In this document: one piece after another, positions 1 to 7,436 of the stretch | Layout of the letters: every line of letters starts with the position of its first letter | Numbering within the stretch: position 1 is the first letter of the stretch | NCBI GenBank assembly: GCA_934655935.1 | Contig: CAKUHJ010000015.1 | Span: 1-22,395 of the forward strand | Source of the DNA: an uncultured Oscillospiraceae bacterium | Lineage (GTDB): Bacteria; Bacillota; Clostridia; Oscillospirales; Oscillospiraceae | Direction: 5' to 3' | Length of the DNA stretch: 22,395 nt | Translations under genes and position numbers: made by a program | The notes under the pieces: generated by a model | Told to the model about the DNA's origin: nothing | The model's database searches: none | What the model saw: the letters and a program-made list of their open reading frames with translations, nothing else

Positions 1-2136
1 CGCCGGGTAGAACGCCGCCTGCGCGCGCACGTCCGCCATGACGCGCTTGAGCCAGCGGTCGTCCTGCTCCGCCGGGATATACTCCTCCAGAAGCGGCAGA
101 ATGGCCGCGCCGAACACGCTGATGGTCCGCACAAAGCCGTACTGCGCCGCGTTCTGCAGCGCAAGCCTCAGCTGCTTCTGCCAGAGGCGGTTCTTCTTCC
201 GGTACAGGGCAATGGCGCGCAGCAGCGAAAGCTGAATGCCGTCGATGACGCGCCGGCAGACCTCGCAGTACGACTCCAGCGGCGCAAGCGTCAGCAGCGC
301 CGCCCCCGGCCGGCCCCCGGCCAGCTCCGCCATCGCCTGGGTAAAATACTGGTAGCGCTTGAGCACGTTCAGCTGCAGCGGCTCCCGCGGCGCTTTTTCG
401 TGGTACCAGCGCTCCACAGCCTCCAGATCGCCCGTATGCAGCGCAATCCGGCACAGCAGCGCGTCCACATTCGGCAGAAAGCGCGTAAGCGCGTCCCGGG
501 CAAACTGCGCGCGCAGCGTTTCAATGGTGCGCCGCGCATCGTCCGCCTGTCCGGCCGCCAGCTGGCTGCGGGCAAGCAGGCCCGCCGTTGCGAACACAAG
601 GTCCGGCGTTCCGTTCTGCTGCAGTTCGTTCAGGCGCGAGACCAGGCGCAGCATCCGCCCCGAAATGTCCTCGCCCTTTTCAAATTTACTCTCGGCAATC
701 GCGCAGTCGGCAAGCCCGACGCCGTCGCGCCCCAGAACTGCCTCGACGGGTACGCGCAGCGTATGATAAAGAATATCGTCCCGCCGGCTCCAGTCCGAAA
801 AATCCTTGCCGCCGTTCATGATGCTGGGCAGGGCGCTGGTCACGGAGAAGGCGGGCAGCTGCACCTCGCCGCTGCGAAGCAGCCTGTAGACCTCGGGAAT
901 GGTCTTTGTCAGCGCCTCCACGCCTCTTTGCGGCAGGGAAACGTCCAGCCAGGCCAGCCGTCCGCGCGCCTGCCGGCCCGCGGCGTCCTGCCGGGAGCGG
1001 CAGGCGGAAAAATCCGCCAGAGCCTGATACCACCGCTCGGAGCCTTCATAGTCCGCCTGCAGCGCGCAGAGCATGCTCATTGCCTGCATCAGGGCAGGCG
1101 AGGCAAGAATTTCTTCCTCCGGCAGCGCGCAGTAATAGCGCTCAAGCTCACTGTAGTGGCCCATGCCCGGATGAAGCTCCGCGTTGCGGACCAGAAGCTC
1201 GGAAATCTTCGCCGCGTCGCCGCCCTGCTCATAGCACACCAGCGCGTGCGGGAAATCGCCCTGCAGCTCATAGTAAAGCGCGCCCCGGCGCAGCAGCGCC
1301 TTGCGCTTTTCCTCTGTGTACTCCCGCTCCATCTCCCAGAGCAGGAAGCGGCGGAACTGCGGCCAGAAGCGGATGCGGCCGTCCTCGCCATAGCGCATCA
1401 TGGTGGTATAGCGCTGCAGCCATTCCAGGAGCTCCGGCGCGCGCGCGTCGCCGCTGACCATGCGGGCCATCTCAGAATCAAAGGACTCAAACGGCGCCAG
1501 CTCCAGCAAAAAGCGCCGCACCGGCAGGTCAAAGCGCTGATAGACCTCGGTTTCAAAATACAGGAAAACCTCCCGGAAGCCCTCTGCAAGCAGCTCCGGC
1601 GTATAGGCCTTCTTTGCCCGCAGCATACGCGCGGTGATCGCCAGGCCCAGCGGATACCCGGACGTCTCCTTCAGCATTTCCGTCAGCTCCGCCTCATTGA
1701 TCGGCAGGTCGCAGGCGCGAAGAAGCTTTTTGGTATCCTCCCGGTCAAACAGAAGGCTCTGTGCATCCAGCGTGCACATGAGTCCCGCGTATTCAAACGC
1801 CCGCAGCCATCCGGGGGGTACGCCGCGCGAGCACAGCACAAACCGGCGCTCCGGGTTTTCCCGGATAATTTCGCACAGGGTCTGCCGCTCCGTCTGCTCC
1901 GGAAAATATTGAAAATCGTCCAAAAGCATGACTTCCCAGTTCCCGGCAAGCGCGGCCGCGGAAAAGTCCGGCGCGGCGCTGTTCGCGCGCAGAACCCTTC
2001 GTCCGGAAAGCAGCGCCTCGGCCAGGGCGGTCTTGCCGAAGCCGCAGGGCGCGCTGAAAAATATGATTCTGCCCCGCTCCATTCCCTTCTGGAACTGCGC
2101 GGCGACAGCTTCCTTTATGATCATGGTATCCTGCAT
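1..2136 (-). CDS. MalT/LuxR-type ATP-dependent transcriptional regulator, C-terminus cut by window edge
   Basis: The reverse strand is open for 712 codons from the ATG at 2136 to the left edge with no stop, so the C-terminus is missing. The N-terminus carries a P-loop (APCGFGKTA, K35) and a Walker B-like LLDDF (D73, D74). An ERRFVLCSRGVPP segment follows, typical of the STAND ATPases of the MalT family. The remainder is helical and rich in Leu, Ala and Tyr, as expected for winged-helix and TPR-like sensor repeats. Family members are usually about 850-900 residues and end in a LuxR helix-turn-helix; that DNA-binding part would lie outside the window, so the LuxR assignment is inferred. The ATG at 2136 was chosen because AAAGGGA lies about 9 nt upstream; an ATG four codons in is an alternative. 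A promoter and palindrome precede it. The inducer is unknown. No neighbour is co-directional within operon distance. Confidence 0.85.
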   Translation of the reverse strand, partial: MQDTMIIKEAVAAQFQKGMERGRIIFFSAPCGFGKTALAEALLSGRRVLRANSAAPDFSAAALAGNWEVMLLDDFQYFPEQTERQTLCEIIRENPERRFVLCSRGVPPGWLRAFEYAGLMCTLDAQSLLFDREDTKKLLRACDLPINEAELTEMLKETSGYPLGLAITARMLRAKKAYTPELLAEGFREVFLYFETEVYQRFDLPVRRFLLELAPFESFDSEMARMVSGDARAPELLEWLQRYTTMMRYGEDGRIRFWPQFRRFLLWEMEREYTEEKRKALLRRGALYYELQGDFPHALVCYEQGGDAAKISELLVRNAELHPGMGHYSELERYYCALPEEEILASPALMQAMSMLCALQADYEGSERWYQALADFSACRSRQDAAGRQARGRLAWLDVSLPQRGVEALTKTIPEVYRLLRSGEVQLPAFSVTSALPSIMNGGKDFSDWSRRDDILYHTLRVPVEAVLGRDGVGLADCAIAESKFEKGEDISGRMLRLVSRLNELQQNGTPDLVFATAGLLARSQLAAGQADDARRTIETLRAQFARDALTRFLPNVDALLCRIALHTGDLEAVERWYHEKAPREPLQLNVLKRYQYFTQAMAELAGGRPGAALLTLAPLESYCEVCRRVIDGIQLSLLRAIALYRKKNRLWQKQLRLALQNAAQYGFVRTISVFGAAILPLLEEYIPAEQDDRWLKRVMADVRAQAAFYPA

Positions 2137-2172
2137 GATGCATGTTCCCTTTCTGCCATTTTCTTCATACTT

Positions 2173-2202
2173 ATTATATAGCAGAAAACCGGGCTGTGTA
2201 AA
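2173..2202 (-). promoter_or_regulatory. Sigma-A-like promoter of the MalT/LuxR-type gene
   Basis: On the minus strand TTTACA (2202-2197) and TATAAT (2178-2173) are separated by 18 bp, about 37 nt upstream of the regulator's ATG. The -35 box shares its first two bases with the palindrome at 2201-2220. Confidence 0.6.
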
Positions 2203-2220
2203 TCATACCGAGGTATGATT
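2201..2220. promoter_or_regulatory. Perfect palindrome overlapping a -35 box (putative operator)
   Basis: AATCATACCGAGGTATGATT has two perfect 9-bp arms around a 2-bp centre. It overlaps the -35 element of the minus-strand promoter, a position typical of a repressor or activator operator. The bound protein is unknown; autoregulation by the gene at 1-2136 is one possibility. Confidence 0.55.
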
Positions 2221-2267
2221 CAGCGCGTTGAAAAAGTCTTTTCGCCCCGCTTGCGTAAAAAAGCGGG
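2221..2267 (-). terminator. Possible terminator of the PAP2/DUF2804 operon, within a dispersed repeat
   Basis: Downstream of the DUF2804 stop, the minus strand can form a hairpin with 7-bp arms CCCGCTT/AAGCGGG (2267-2261 and 2252-2246, 8-nt loop). It is followed by CGAAAAGACTTTTTC, which contains a short T-run. The stem is short and the T-run lies several bases away, so this is a weak call. The distal half matches a sequence at 4314-4347. Confidence 0.35.
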
Positions 2268-2307
2268 CCGGGCGTGCCGAAAGGCCACGCAGCGGCCCCC
2301 GCCGGGC

Positions 2308-3339
2308 CTACCAGCGGTTTTCGACCTTCTCCGCAAAGCCGAAGAAATCCCGCACGGGAAGCACGCTCCCATCGTCCAACGTCACCCGGCCTGTGAAGCG
2401 GCCGAAGACCTGGTGCTGGTCGGATTTGACGATCAGCGCGCTCGTGCAGGCCGCACGGTCCAGCACGGGGACAAAGTCCATGTAAAAGCGGTTGTCGTCG
2501 CTGGTAAAGCGCCAGGGCGAAAGATAGTCCTCCCTGCCGTTTTTCATCGGAATTCCGAACGTCACCTGAGAAAGCTTGTGAAGCCTGCCGTCGTAGAACA
2601 CCGCGTTTTCCGAGGCCTGCGAGGTATCGCCGAAGCCATAGCCCAGGTTAAAGCCAAACGGCACGCCGTCCAGAAGCCCGGAGGCGCTGCCCCAATACCA
2701 GGTGTTGTGATACGTCCAGACGCCGCGTCCCCAGTCAAGCACCGCGAAGAAGCGGTCCTTTGTCAGCTCATACCGCTTTGCGCCGAGCTCAACCCAGCCC
2801 TCGGCGCGCAGGCAGTTAATTTTCTGGTTGAAATAGAAGTGCGCCTTCTTTTCAAACGGCGTCGCGATGACCATGCTCTGCTCCGGCTCGTCCGTCAGGC
2901 GCAGCAGACCGCAGATTGCATCCTCGCCGCGGAAGCGGTTCATCTGGAAGGAGAGAACCCGCGCCCCGTCCTCATGGTAAAAGGCCAGCGCGTAGCGGCC
3001 GCGGGCAATTTCGCTCGCGCCCTCCCGTGAGCTTTCGGGCAGATTCGTCCGCCCGAGCGGCAGAAGGCGCATGGGGCTGGTAGTCTGCTCCCAGCCCTCG
3101 TCAAAGTTCAGAAACGAAATGGAGTCCAGACCCATATAGCCGTTATCCGCGATGGTAAGCGCCAGGCCGATGTGCCCGTCGGTAATCAGATAGTAGTCCC
3201 ACTCCTTGATCCGCAGTGGACTTACCTGGATATCCGCGCGGCGGTAAACCGGCAGAAGAGACCGCGCCCAGCCCGGCTCGCGCAGATCGCCCGCGCGGTT
3301 CAGAAGCGGGGCGCGCTTGAGAATTTCGTGCTGCATCAT
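2308..3339 (-). CDS. DUF2804 family protein
   Basis: This 343-residue protein of unknown biochemical role is recognised as DUF2804 by its overall sequence. Examples are the N-terminal LLNRAGDLREPGWARSLLPV stretch and the later WGRGVWTYHNTWYWGSASG region, which is rich in aromatic residues and glycine. No signal peptide or membrane segment is seen. It looks like a lipocalin-like beta-rich fold, as suggested for the family, but this is inference. An ATG ATG pair at 3339/3336 follows AGGAGG with 7 nt spacing. The first ATG overlaps the TGA of the upstream PAP2 gene as ATGA, so translation is coupled. A longer in-frame version starting at 3396 would overlap that gene heavily and lacks a ribosome site, so it was rejected. 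Pairing with a lipid phosphatase hints at lipid or envelope metabolism; the sequence does not prove it. Confidence 0.82.
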   Translation of the reverse strand: MMQHEILKRAPLLNRAGDLREPGWARSLLPVYRRADIQVSPLRIKEWDYYLITDGHIGLALTIADNGYMGLDSISFLNFDEGWEQTTSPMRLLPLGRTNLPESSREGASEIARGRYALAFYHEDGARVLSFQMNRFRGEDAICGLLRLTDEPEQSMVIATPFEKKAHFYFNQKINCLRAEGWVELGAKRYELTKDRFFAVLDWGRGVWTYHNTWYWGSASGLLDGVPFGFNLGYGFGDTSQASENAVFYDGRLHKLSQVTFGIPMKNGREDYLSPWRFTSDDNRFYMDFVPVLDRAACTSALIVKSDQHQVFGRFTGRVTLDDGSVLPVRDFFGFAEKVENRW

Positions 3340-4268
3340 CTGTTTTCCTCCTTTTTCTTTCCAAGCCCTGCAAAAAACGGGAAGCTCAGCGGCCATACCA
3401 GGCCCGCGAAGAGAACCACCAGAAAATAGCGCACAGCGTTCGAGGCGGCGTGGCCGGCGAAGAGCGCAGCCAGCGGCGCTTTGAGCGCGGTCTTGATGGC
3501 CGCAGTAAGCCCGAGCCCCAGAAGGAGCTTGCAGAGCTGGCCCGGAAGCGGCGCGTGCACGTCAAAGCGGGTGTACGCCGTGTCCACCCGGTAAACGATC
3601 CCAAGCCCCAGCATGGCGCCCAGAAGGCTCCAGCCGTTCTTTACGCCTGCGGCGTAATTTTCCAGGTCCAGATTTTCCGGGAAGGGCCAGGCATAGACGA
3701 AGACCACATAGGCGGCAATCAGCGCCAGCATGCAGGCAAGAAGCCGCTGCGCGCAGCGGGAAAACGCCTCGTCCGTCTTAAAAAGCGGCCAGAGCAGGAT
3801 CACCAGCCCCAGCGCCAGCACGAAGCTTACGCCCACGTCCAGCGGCGTGTGCACGCCAAGATACATCCGGGAAAACGGCACAAGCAGCATCAGCAGAACG
3901 CAGACTGCGCGCACCCAGGTTTTCCTGACGCCCAGCGCGACCGCGCCCGCCGTGCCGACGATGTTCTGCGTATGCCCGGAGGGGAAGGAATAGCCCGTCG
4001 CGGCGGCGCGGGCCGATTCGACGATGGAAAAATCGGGGTCCAGCACCCAGGGCCGCGGCACGCGGAACAGAAGCTTCAGCGTCTGATTGCACACCGTTCC
4101 GGCAAAGCCGACCGTAAAAATATAGTAGCCCAAGCGCTTGCTGACGCACCAGTAGATCAGAAGCGCCGCCGCCATGAACACGGCCTCGCCGCCAAGCTGC
4201 GTGACGGCCGCGAACAGCTTCTCGCCCAGCGGCGTACGCAGCGACTCCAGAATCCGAAGAAAACCCAT
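3336..4268 (-). CDS. PAP2 superfamily membrane phosphatase
   Basis: A 310-residue integral membrane protein predicted to hydrolyse a lipid or polyprenyl phosphate at the membrane face. All three PAP2 signature motifs are visible: K65-x6-R72-P73 (KLLFRVPRP), Y93-SFPSGH (96-99), and S133-R134-x5-H140-x3-D144 (SRMYLGVHTPLD). H99, H140 and D144 are the expected catalytic set. Hydrophobic segments lie before, between and after the motifs, about six to eight in all. The ATG at 4268 follows AGGAGG by 7 nt; a longer reading from 4421 has no ribosome site and covers the leader. The gene is first in a two-gene operon and overlaps the DUF2804 gene by 4 bp. Its substrate (phosphatidate, undecaprenyl diphosphate, sphingolipid phosphate) cannot be told. 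It is longer than minimal PAP2 enzymes, with a hydrophobic C-terminal extension. Confidence 0.9.
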   Translation of the reverse strand: MGFLRILESLRTPLGEKLFAAVTQLGGEAVFMAAALLIYWCVSKRLGYYIFTVGFAGTVCNQTLKLLFRVPRPWVLDPDFSIVESARAAATGYSFPSGHTQNIVGTAGAVALGVRKTWVRAVCVLLMLLVPFSRMYLGVHTPLDVGVSFVLALGLVILLWPLFKTDEAFSRCAQRLLACMLALIAAYVVFVYAWPFPENLDLENYAAGVKNGWSLLGAMLGLGIVYRVDTAYTRFDVHAPLPGQLCKLLLGLGLTAAIKTALKAPLAALFAGHAASNAVRYFLVVLFAGLVWPLSFPFFAGLGKKKEENR

Positions 4269-4308
4269 ACAGAAGCCTCCTGAAAGCAGATGACGCCAGC
4301 GCCGGCTG

Positions 4309-4347
4309 ACGCTCAGCGTGTCGAAAAAGTTTTTTCGCCCCACTGCT
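4309..4347. repeat. Short dispersed intergenic repeat, copy in the PAP2 leader
   Basis: On the minus strand GGGGCGAAAAAACTTTTTCG is followed by ACACGCTGA. It closely matches the minus strand at about 2222-2248 (GGGGCGAAAAGACTTTTTCA, then ACGCGCTGA). A shorter related piece (CTTTTTTCGACAGTCTCA) is on the plus strand at about 10992-11009. The core CGAAAAA-GT-TTTTTCG (4323-4338) is nearly a perfect palindrome. Confidence 0.5.
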
Positions 4348-4392
4348 CTGCCGCAGAGCTGCAGAGCATAGCTTTTCGGCACTCTCACGAAT

Positions 4393-4421
4393 AGGATACC
4401 ATTTTCCGCCGGAGAAAGCAA
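4393..4421 (-). promoter_or_regulatory. Promoter of the PAP2-DUF2804 operon
   Basis: On the minus strand TTGCTT (4421-4416) and TATCCT (4398-4393) are spaced by 17 bp. Transcription would start near 4386, giving a leader of about 118 nt that contains the dispersed repeat. Confidence 0.5.
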
Positions 4422-4426
4422 TGCGC

Positions 4427-4455
4427 TTGCATTTTTTCCGGCAAGCGGATAAAAT
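4427..4455 (+). promoter_or_regulatory. Promoter of the TIGR04255-family gene
   Basis: TTGCAT (4427-4432) and TAAAAT (4450-4455) are spaced by 17 bp, placing a start about 30 nt upstream of the ATG at 4493. It is back to back with the minus-strand PAP2 promoter. Confidence 0.5.
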
Positions 4456-4492
4456 AAAAAAAAGCAAAAACGGATGAAAGGGCGAACACACC

Positions 4493-5275
4493 ATGTTTTC
4501 CAATGAAGAACGCTGCATTCTGCAAAAGCCTCAGCTTCTTGAGGTCATCTGCCAGCTGCGCTTCCCGGATATTCTGAAAATTGACGCAGGCGAGCCCGCC
4601 ATGTTCCAGGACGCTGTGCGCGCGGAGTATCCGCAGTATGCAAAAAAGGTCGAGCAGCTTCCGCCCCAGCTGGTAAACGGCAAGCCCGTTCCGCAGGGCA
4701 CGGTCAACAACTATCAGTTTGTCTCCGCCGACGGCCAGTGGAAGCTGAGCCTGACCAAGGGCTTTATTGCGCTCTCCACCCACGCGTATTCCCGCTGGGA
4801 GGATTTTGCCAAGCGGCTTGACGCGGTTCTGGCCGTCTTTATCCAGGAATACCGCCCGGCCTTTTTCTCCCGCGTGGGCCTTCGCTACATCAACGCCTTC
4901 CGCCGCGAGGCGCTGGAGCTGGACGGGTGCGCGTGGAAGGAGCTTATCACGCCGGGCTTTCTCGGCCTGATGGCGGATGAGGACGCGCAGGAGTCCTCGT
5001 TCCTGAAAAACGAGCAGAACATCACCGCGCTCATGCCCGGCGGCGCAAAGGCCAACGTTCACTGCGGCCCGGGCGTCCTGCGGAAAACCGAAAACCGGAC
5101 CGGAAAGACCAGCGAGGAAAAGGTTTTCATGCTGGATCTGGACGTCTATATCGACGGCAGAACCGAGCTTTCCCACGCCGTCCCTGCGCTCAACATCGTC
5201 CACGGCAACGCCGGAAGCCTCTTCCGCGCGGCGGTTACGGAGAAGCTCCTGTCCGCCATGGAGCCCGGCGTGTGA
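4493..5275 (+). CDS. TIGR04255 family protein
   Basis: A 260-residue soluble protein matching the sporadically distributed TIGR04255 family. The N-terminal pattern PQLLEVICQLRFPDIL and the central FFSRVGLRYINAF are the characteristic segments. No catalytic motif, signal peptide or membrane segment is visible, and no function is established. In other genomes the family is found in variable, often accessory contexts, but here it stands alone between divergent metabolic and signalling genes. The ATG at 4493 is preceded by AAAGGG about 10 nt upstream. The gene is transcribed from its own promoter, divergent from the PAP2 operon. A long minus-strand reading frame over 4385-5377 is a shadow. Family assignment is fairly firm; any role would be speculation. 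Confidence 0.8.
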   Translation: MFSNEERCILQKPQLLEVICQLRFPDILKIDAGEPAMFQDAVRAEYPQYAKKVEQLPPQLVNGKPVPQGTVNNYQFVSADGQWKLSLTKGFIALSTHAYSRWEDFAKRLDAVLAVFIQEYRPAFFSRVGLRYINAFRREALELDGCAWKELITPGFLGLMADEDAQESSFLKNEQNITALMPGGAKANVHCGPGVLRKTENRTGKTSEEKVFMLDLDVYIDGRTELSHAVPALNIVHGNAGSLFRAAVTEKLLSAMEPGV

Positions 5276-5314
5276 ACCGGACGCAAAAATTTTTCCACAT
5301 TTTCGAAAAAAATT

Positions 5315-5334
5315 ACAACTTTGACACATCTGTG
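5315..5334 (+). promoter_or_regulatory. Putative response-regulator site upstream of the two-component operon
   Basis: ACAACTTTGACACATCTGTG contains the half-sites CACA and TGTG and lies 37 nt upstream of the response regulator. Its first 14 bases match the sequence at 8172-8185 at 13 positions. A TAAAGT at 5338-5343 could be a -10 box. Binding by the adjacent regulator is inferred. Confidence 0.4.
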
Positions 5335-5370
5335 CGGTAAAGTGGAGAAAACACGGACGAAACCGGGTGT

Positions 5371-6036
5371 ATGCCAATGAAGAAAATCCTGATCATCGAA
5401 GACGACCGCGCCATCAACCGTCTGATCAAAAGCACGCTCAGCGCCGAGGGCTACGCCTGCGACTGTGCGTTTGACGGGCGCGCGGGCGCGAACCGGATCG
5501 AGCAGAACCGCTACGATCTGATTCTGCTGGACCTGATGCTGCCGGAAATCTCCGGCTACGAGCTTTTGGATTATATCCGCCCGATGGGCGTGCCGGCCAT
5601 TGTCATTTCGGCGATGGCCGGCGTAGAGGACCGCATCCGCGGTCTGCGGATGGGCGCAGACGATTATCTGTGCAAGCCCTTCCAGATCGGGGAGCTTCTT
5701 GCGCGCGTGGAGTCGGTTCTCCGAAGAGCCGGCGCGCCGCAGAAGAGCATCCAGCTCGAGGATGTGCGCATTGACCCGGAATCCAGACAGGTTTTCAAGG
5801 CCGGCGTGCCGGTGGAGCTGACGGTAAAGGAATTTGACCTGCTTCTGGAGCTGGTGCGGCATAAGAATGTGGCCCTCAGCCGCGCGGCGCTTTATGAAGC
5901 GGTCTGGCAGGAGGAGTACACCGGCCAGACACGGACGCTTGACTCCCATATTCAGCGCCTGCGCCGCAAGCTCGACTGGAACGATAAAATTCAGACGGTT
6001 TTCCGCATCGGTTACCGGCTGGAGGTGCGCCGTTGA
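5371..6036 (+). CDS. OmpR/PhoB-family response regulator
   Basis: This 221-residue protein has a receiver domain (about 3-115) followed by a winged-helix DNA-binding domain (about 128-220). The acidic pocket E10-D11-D12, the phospho-acceptor D54 in ILLDLMLP, S80 and K102 are all present. The C-terminal part has the typical TVKEFDLLLELVRHKN and RTLDSHIQRLRRKL segments ending in a GYRLE wing. It should be phosphorylated by the kinase encoded next. Two starts are possible, 5371 (MPMKK) and 5377 (MKK). Neither has a strong ribosome site; only GGGTG is nearby. Its TGA overlaps the kinase's TTG start (TTGA), so the two are translationally coupled. A motif shared with the region upstream of the small gene at 8253 suggests autoregulation and a target further along. 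Confidence 0.95.
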   Translation: MPMKKILIIEDDRAINRLIKSTLSAEGYACDCAFDGRAGANRIEQNRYDLILLDLMLPEISGYELLDYIRPMGVPAIVISAMAGVEDRIRGLRMGADDYLCKPFQIGELLARVESVLRRAGAPQKSIQLEDVRIDPESRQVFKAGVPVELTVKEFDLLLELVRHKNVALSRAALYEAVWQEEYTGQTRTLDSHIQRLRRKLDWNDKIQTVFRIGYRLEVRR

Positions 6037-7436
6037 AGTATTTTCACAAGCTGTTTTTCAGCATTCTTGCCATTGTGACGCTGGCGGTGACGGTTGTGGA
6101 ATATTACGCCGTCTCCTACAGCCTGGAAAACGCGTACGCACGCGAAAAAAGCACGGTGCTCTCGCAGCATGCGCTGGTGCAGTACACGGTGCGCTCCGCG
6201 CTCGTCAGCGCGTCAGAGGACGGCGCCGTCAGCCCTGCGGAGCTGCCCGTAATCGGAGAAAAGGCCGCGGCACTGATGGCCGGCGGCTTTTTGTCCTTTT
6301 CGGACGAAAGCGGGAAAATTTATTACTCCAGCCTCTCGCTTTCCGCCGCGCTGCCCGATCCGGCGGAGGGCTGCGTCAGCTATGCGGCCGCCGCGGACGA
6401 AGCCGGCGCCTTTTTAAAGGCGGAAAGCCGCTTTTCATACGGCGGGCAGACGTTCGTCCTGACCACCGCGCAGGATATCTCGTCTGTTTTTTCCGAGGCC
6501 GACGCGCTGCGTGCGGCCTGCAAGCGCATCTACCTGATTGTTTCCGCGTGCAGCGTCCTTGCCGCCTTTGCCCTTGCGTGGGGCCTGACCCGGCCCATTC
6601 TCGCGCTGCAGCGCACCAGCCGCTTCTTTGCCTCCGGGAACTATCAGATCCGCTCAAATTTGCGCACAAAGGACGAAATTAAGGAGCTTTCGCTGACCTT
6701 TAACCAGATGGCGGATACCATCGAGGAAAAAATCTCCGAGCTCTCCGAGGCCGCCGAGCGGCAGAAAACCTTCACGGCGAACTTCGCCCATGAGCTCAAA
6801 ACGCCCATGACCTCCATCATCGGCTACGCAGACACCATCTACCAGAAAAAGCTGCCGCCTGCAGAGGTCCGCCGGAGCGCGGGCTACATCCTCAACGAGG
6901 CCATGCGCCTTGAGGCGCTGTCGTTCAAGCTGATGGACCTGATTCATCTGGACAACGGACATTTTATCCTGGAGGAAACTGAAATCTCCCAGGTCCTGGA
7001 GGACGCGCGCGCGTCCATTCTTCCTGCGGCCGAAAAGCGGGGCGTCAGCGTGCAGGCCAGCTTCGCGCCCGGCTGGGTGCGGCTGGAATACGACCTTTTC
7101 AAGACGCTGCTGCTGAATCTTCTGGACAACGCGCTCAAGTCCGGCAGCACAACCGTGGGGCTCTACGGCGCGGCGGAGGGCGGCAGCTACCGCATCCGCG
7201 TTGTGGACAACGGGCGCGGCATTCCGCCCGAGGAGCTCAAGCGCATTACGGAGGCATTTTACATGGTGGACAAATCCCGCTCCCGCAAGGAGCACGGCGC
7301 AGGACTCGGCCTTGCGCTGTCGGCCAGGATCGCGCGGCTGCATCACACCGCGCTCGACTATGCCAGCAAGCCCGGCACGGGCACAATGGTCACACTGACG
7401 CTTCAGGCGGTGGAATACGATGGACAGGAAGAATGA
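6033..7436 (+). CDS. Membrane sensor histidine kinase
   Basis: A 467-residue kinase partnered with the preceding regulator. It has a membrane segment at about 7-28, an extracytoplasmic sensor of roughly 135 residues, and a second segment at about 165-186. A HAMP linker (about 187-240) precedes the dimerisation domain with phospho-accepting H253 in NFAHELKTPM. The catalytic domain has an N box (LLNLLDNALKS, N366), G1 box (DNGRGIP, 392-398), F box (FYMVDKSRS) and G2 box (GAGLGLAL, 422-429). All are intact, so an active kinase is expected. Translation starts at a TTG (6033) overlapping the regulator's stop as TTGA. It overlaps the next gene by 17 bp. The sensor region matches no domain I recognise, so the signal is unknown; the operon lacks a transporter. 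Confidence 0.95.
   Translation: MKYFHKLFFSILAIVTLAVTVVEYYAVSYSLENAYAREKSTVLSQHALVQYTVRSALVSASEDGAVSPAELPVIGEKAAALMAGGFLSFSDESGKIYYSSLSLSAALPDPAEGCVSYAAAADEAGAFLKAESRFSYGGQTFVLTTAQDISSVFSEADALRAACKRIYLIVSACSVLAAFALAWGLTRPILALQRTSRFFASGNYQIRSNLRTKDEIKELSLTFNQMADTIEEKISELSEAAERQKTFTANFAHELKTPMTSIIGYADTIYQKKLPPAEVRRSAGYILNEAMRLEALSFKLMDLIHLDNGHFILEETEISQVLEDARASILPAAEKRGVSVQASFAPGWVRLEYDLFKTLLLNLLDNALKSGSTTVGLYGAAEGGSYRIRVVDNGRGIPPEELKRITEAFYMVDKSRSRKEHGAGLGLALSARIARLHHTALDYASKPGTGTMVTLTLQAVEYDGQEE

Noticed and set aside
400..2181. 593-codon open frame on the plus strand
   Set aside because: It is a shadow of the MalT/LuxR-type gene, whose minus-strand frame gives P-loop and Walker B motifs; the plus-strand product is Arg/Gln/Ala-rich without a family match or ribosome site.
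2215..3030. 271-codon plus-strand frame
   Set aside because: Antisense shadow of the DUF2804 gene with no recognisable domain.
3450..4283. 277-codon plus-strand frame
   Set aside because: Antisense to the PAP2 gene, which has all three catalytic motifs; the shadow is low-complexity Arg/His/Gln.
4385..5377. 330-codon minus-strand frame
   Set aside because: Antisense to the TIGR04255-family gene; no ribosome site or known family.
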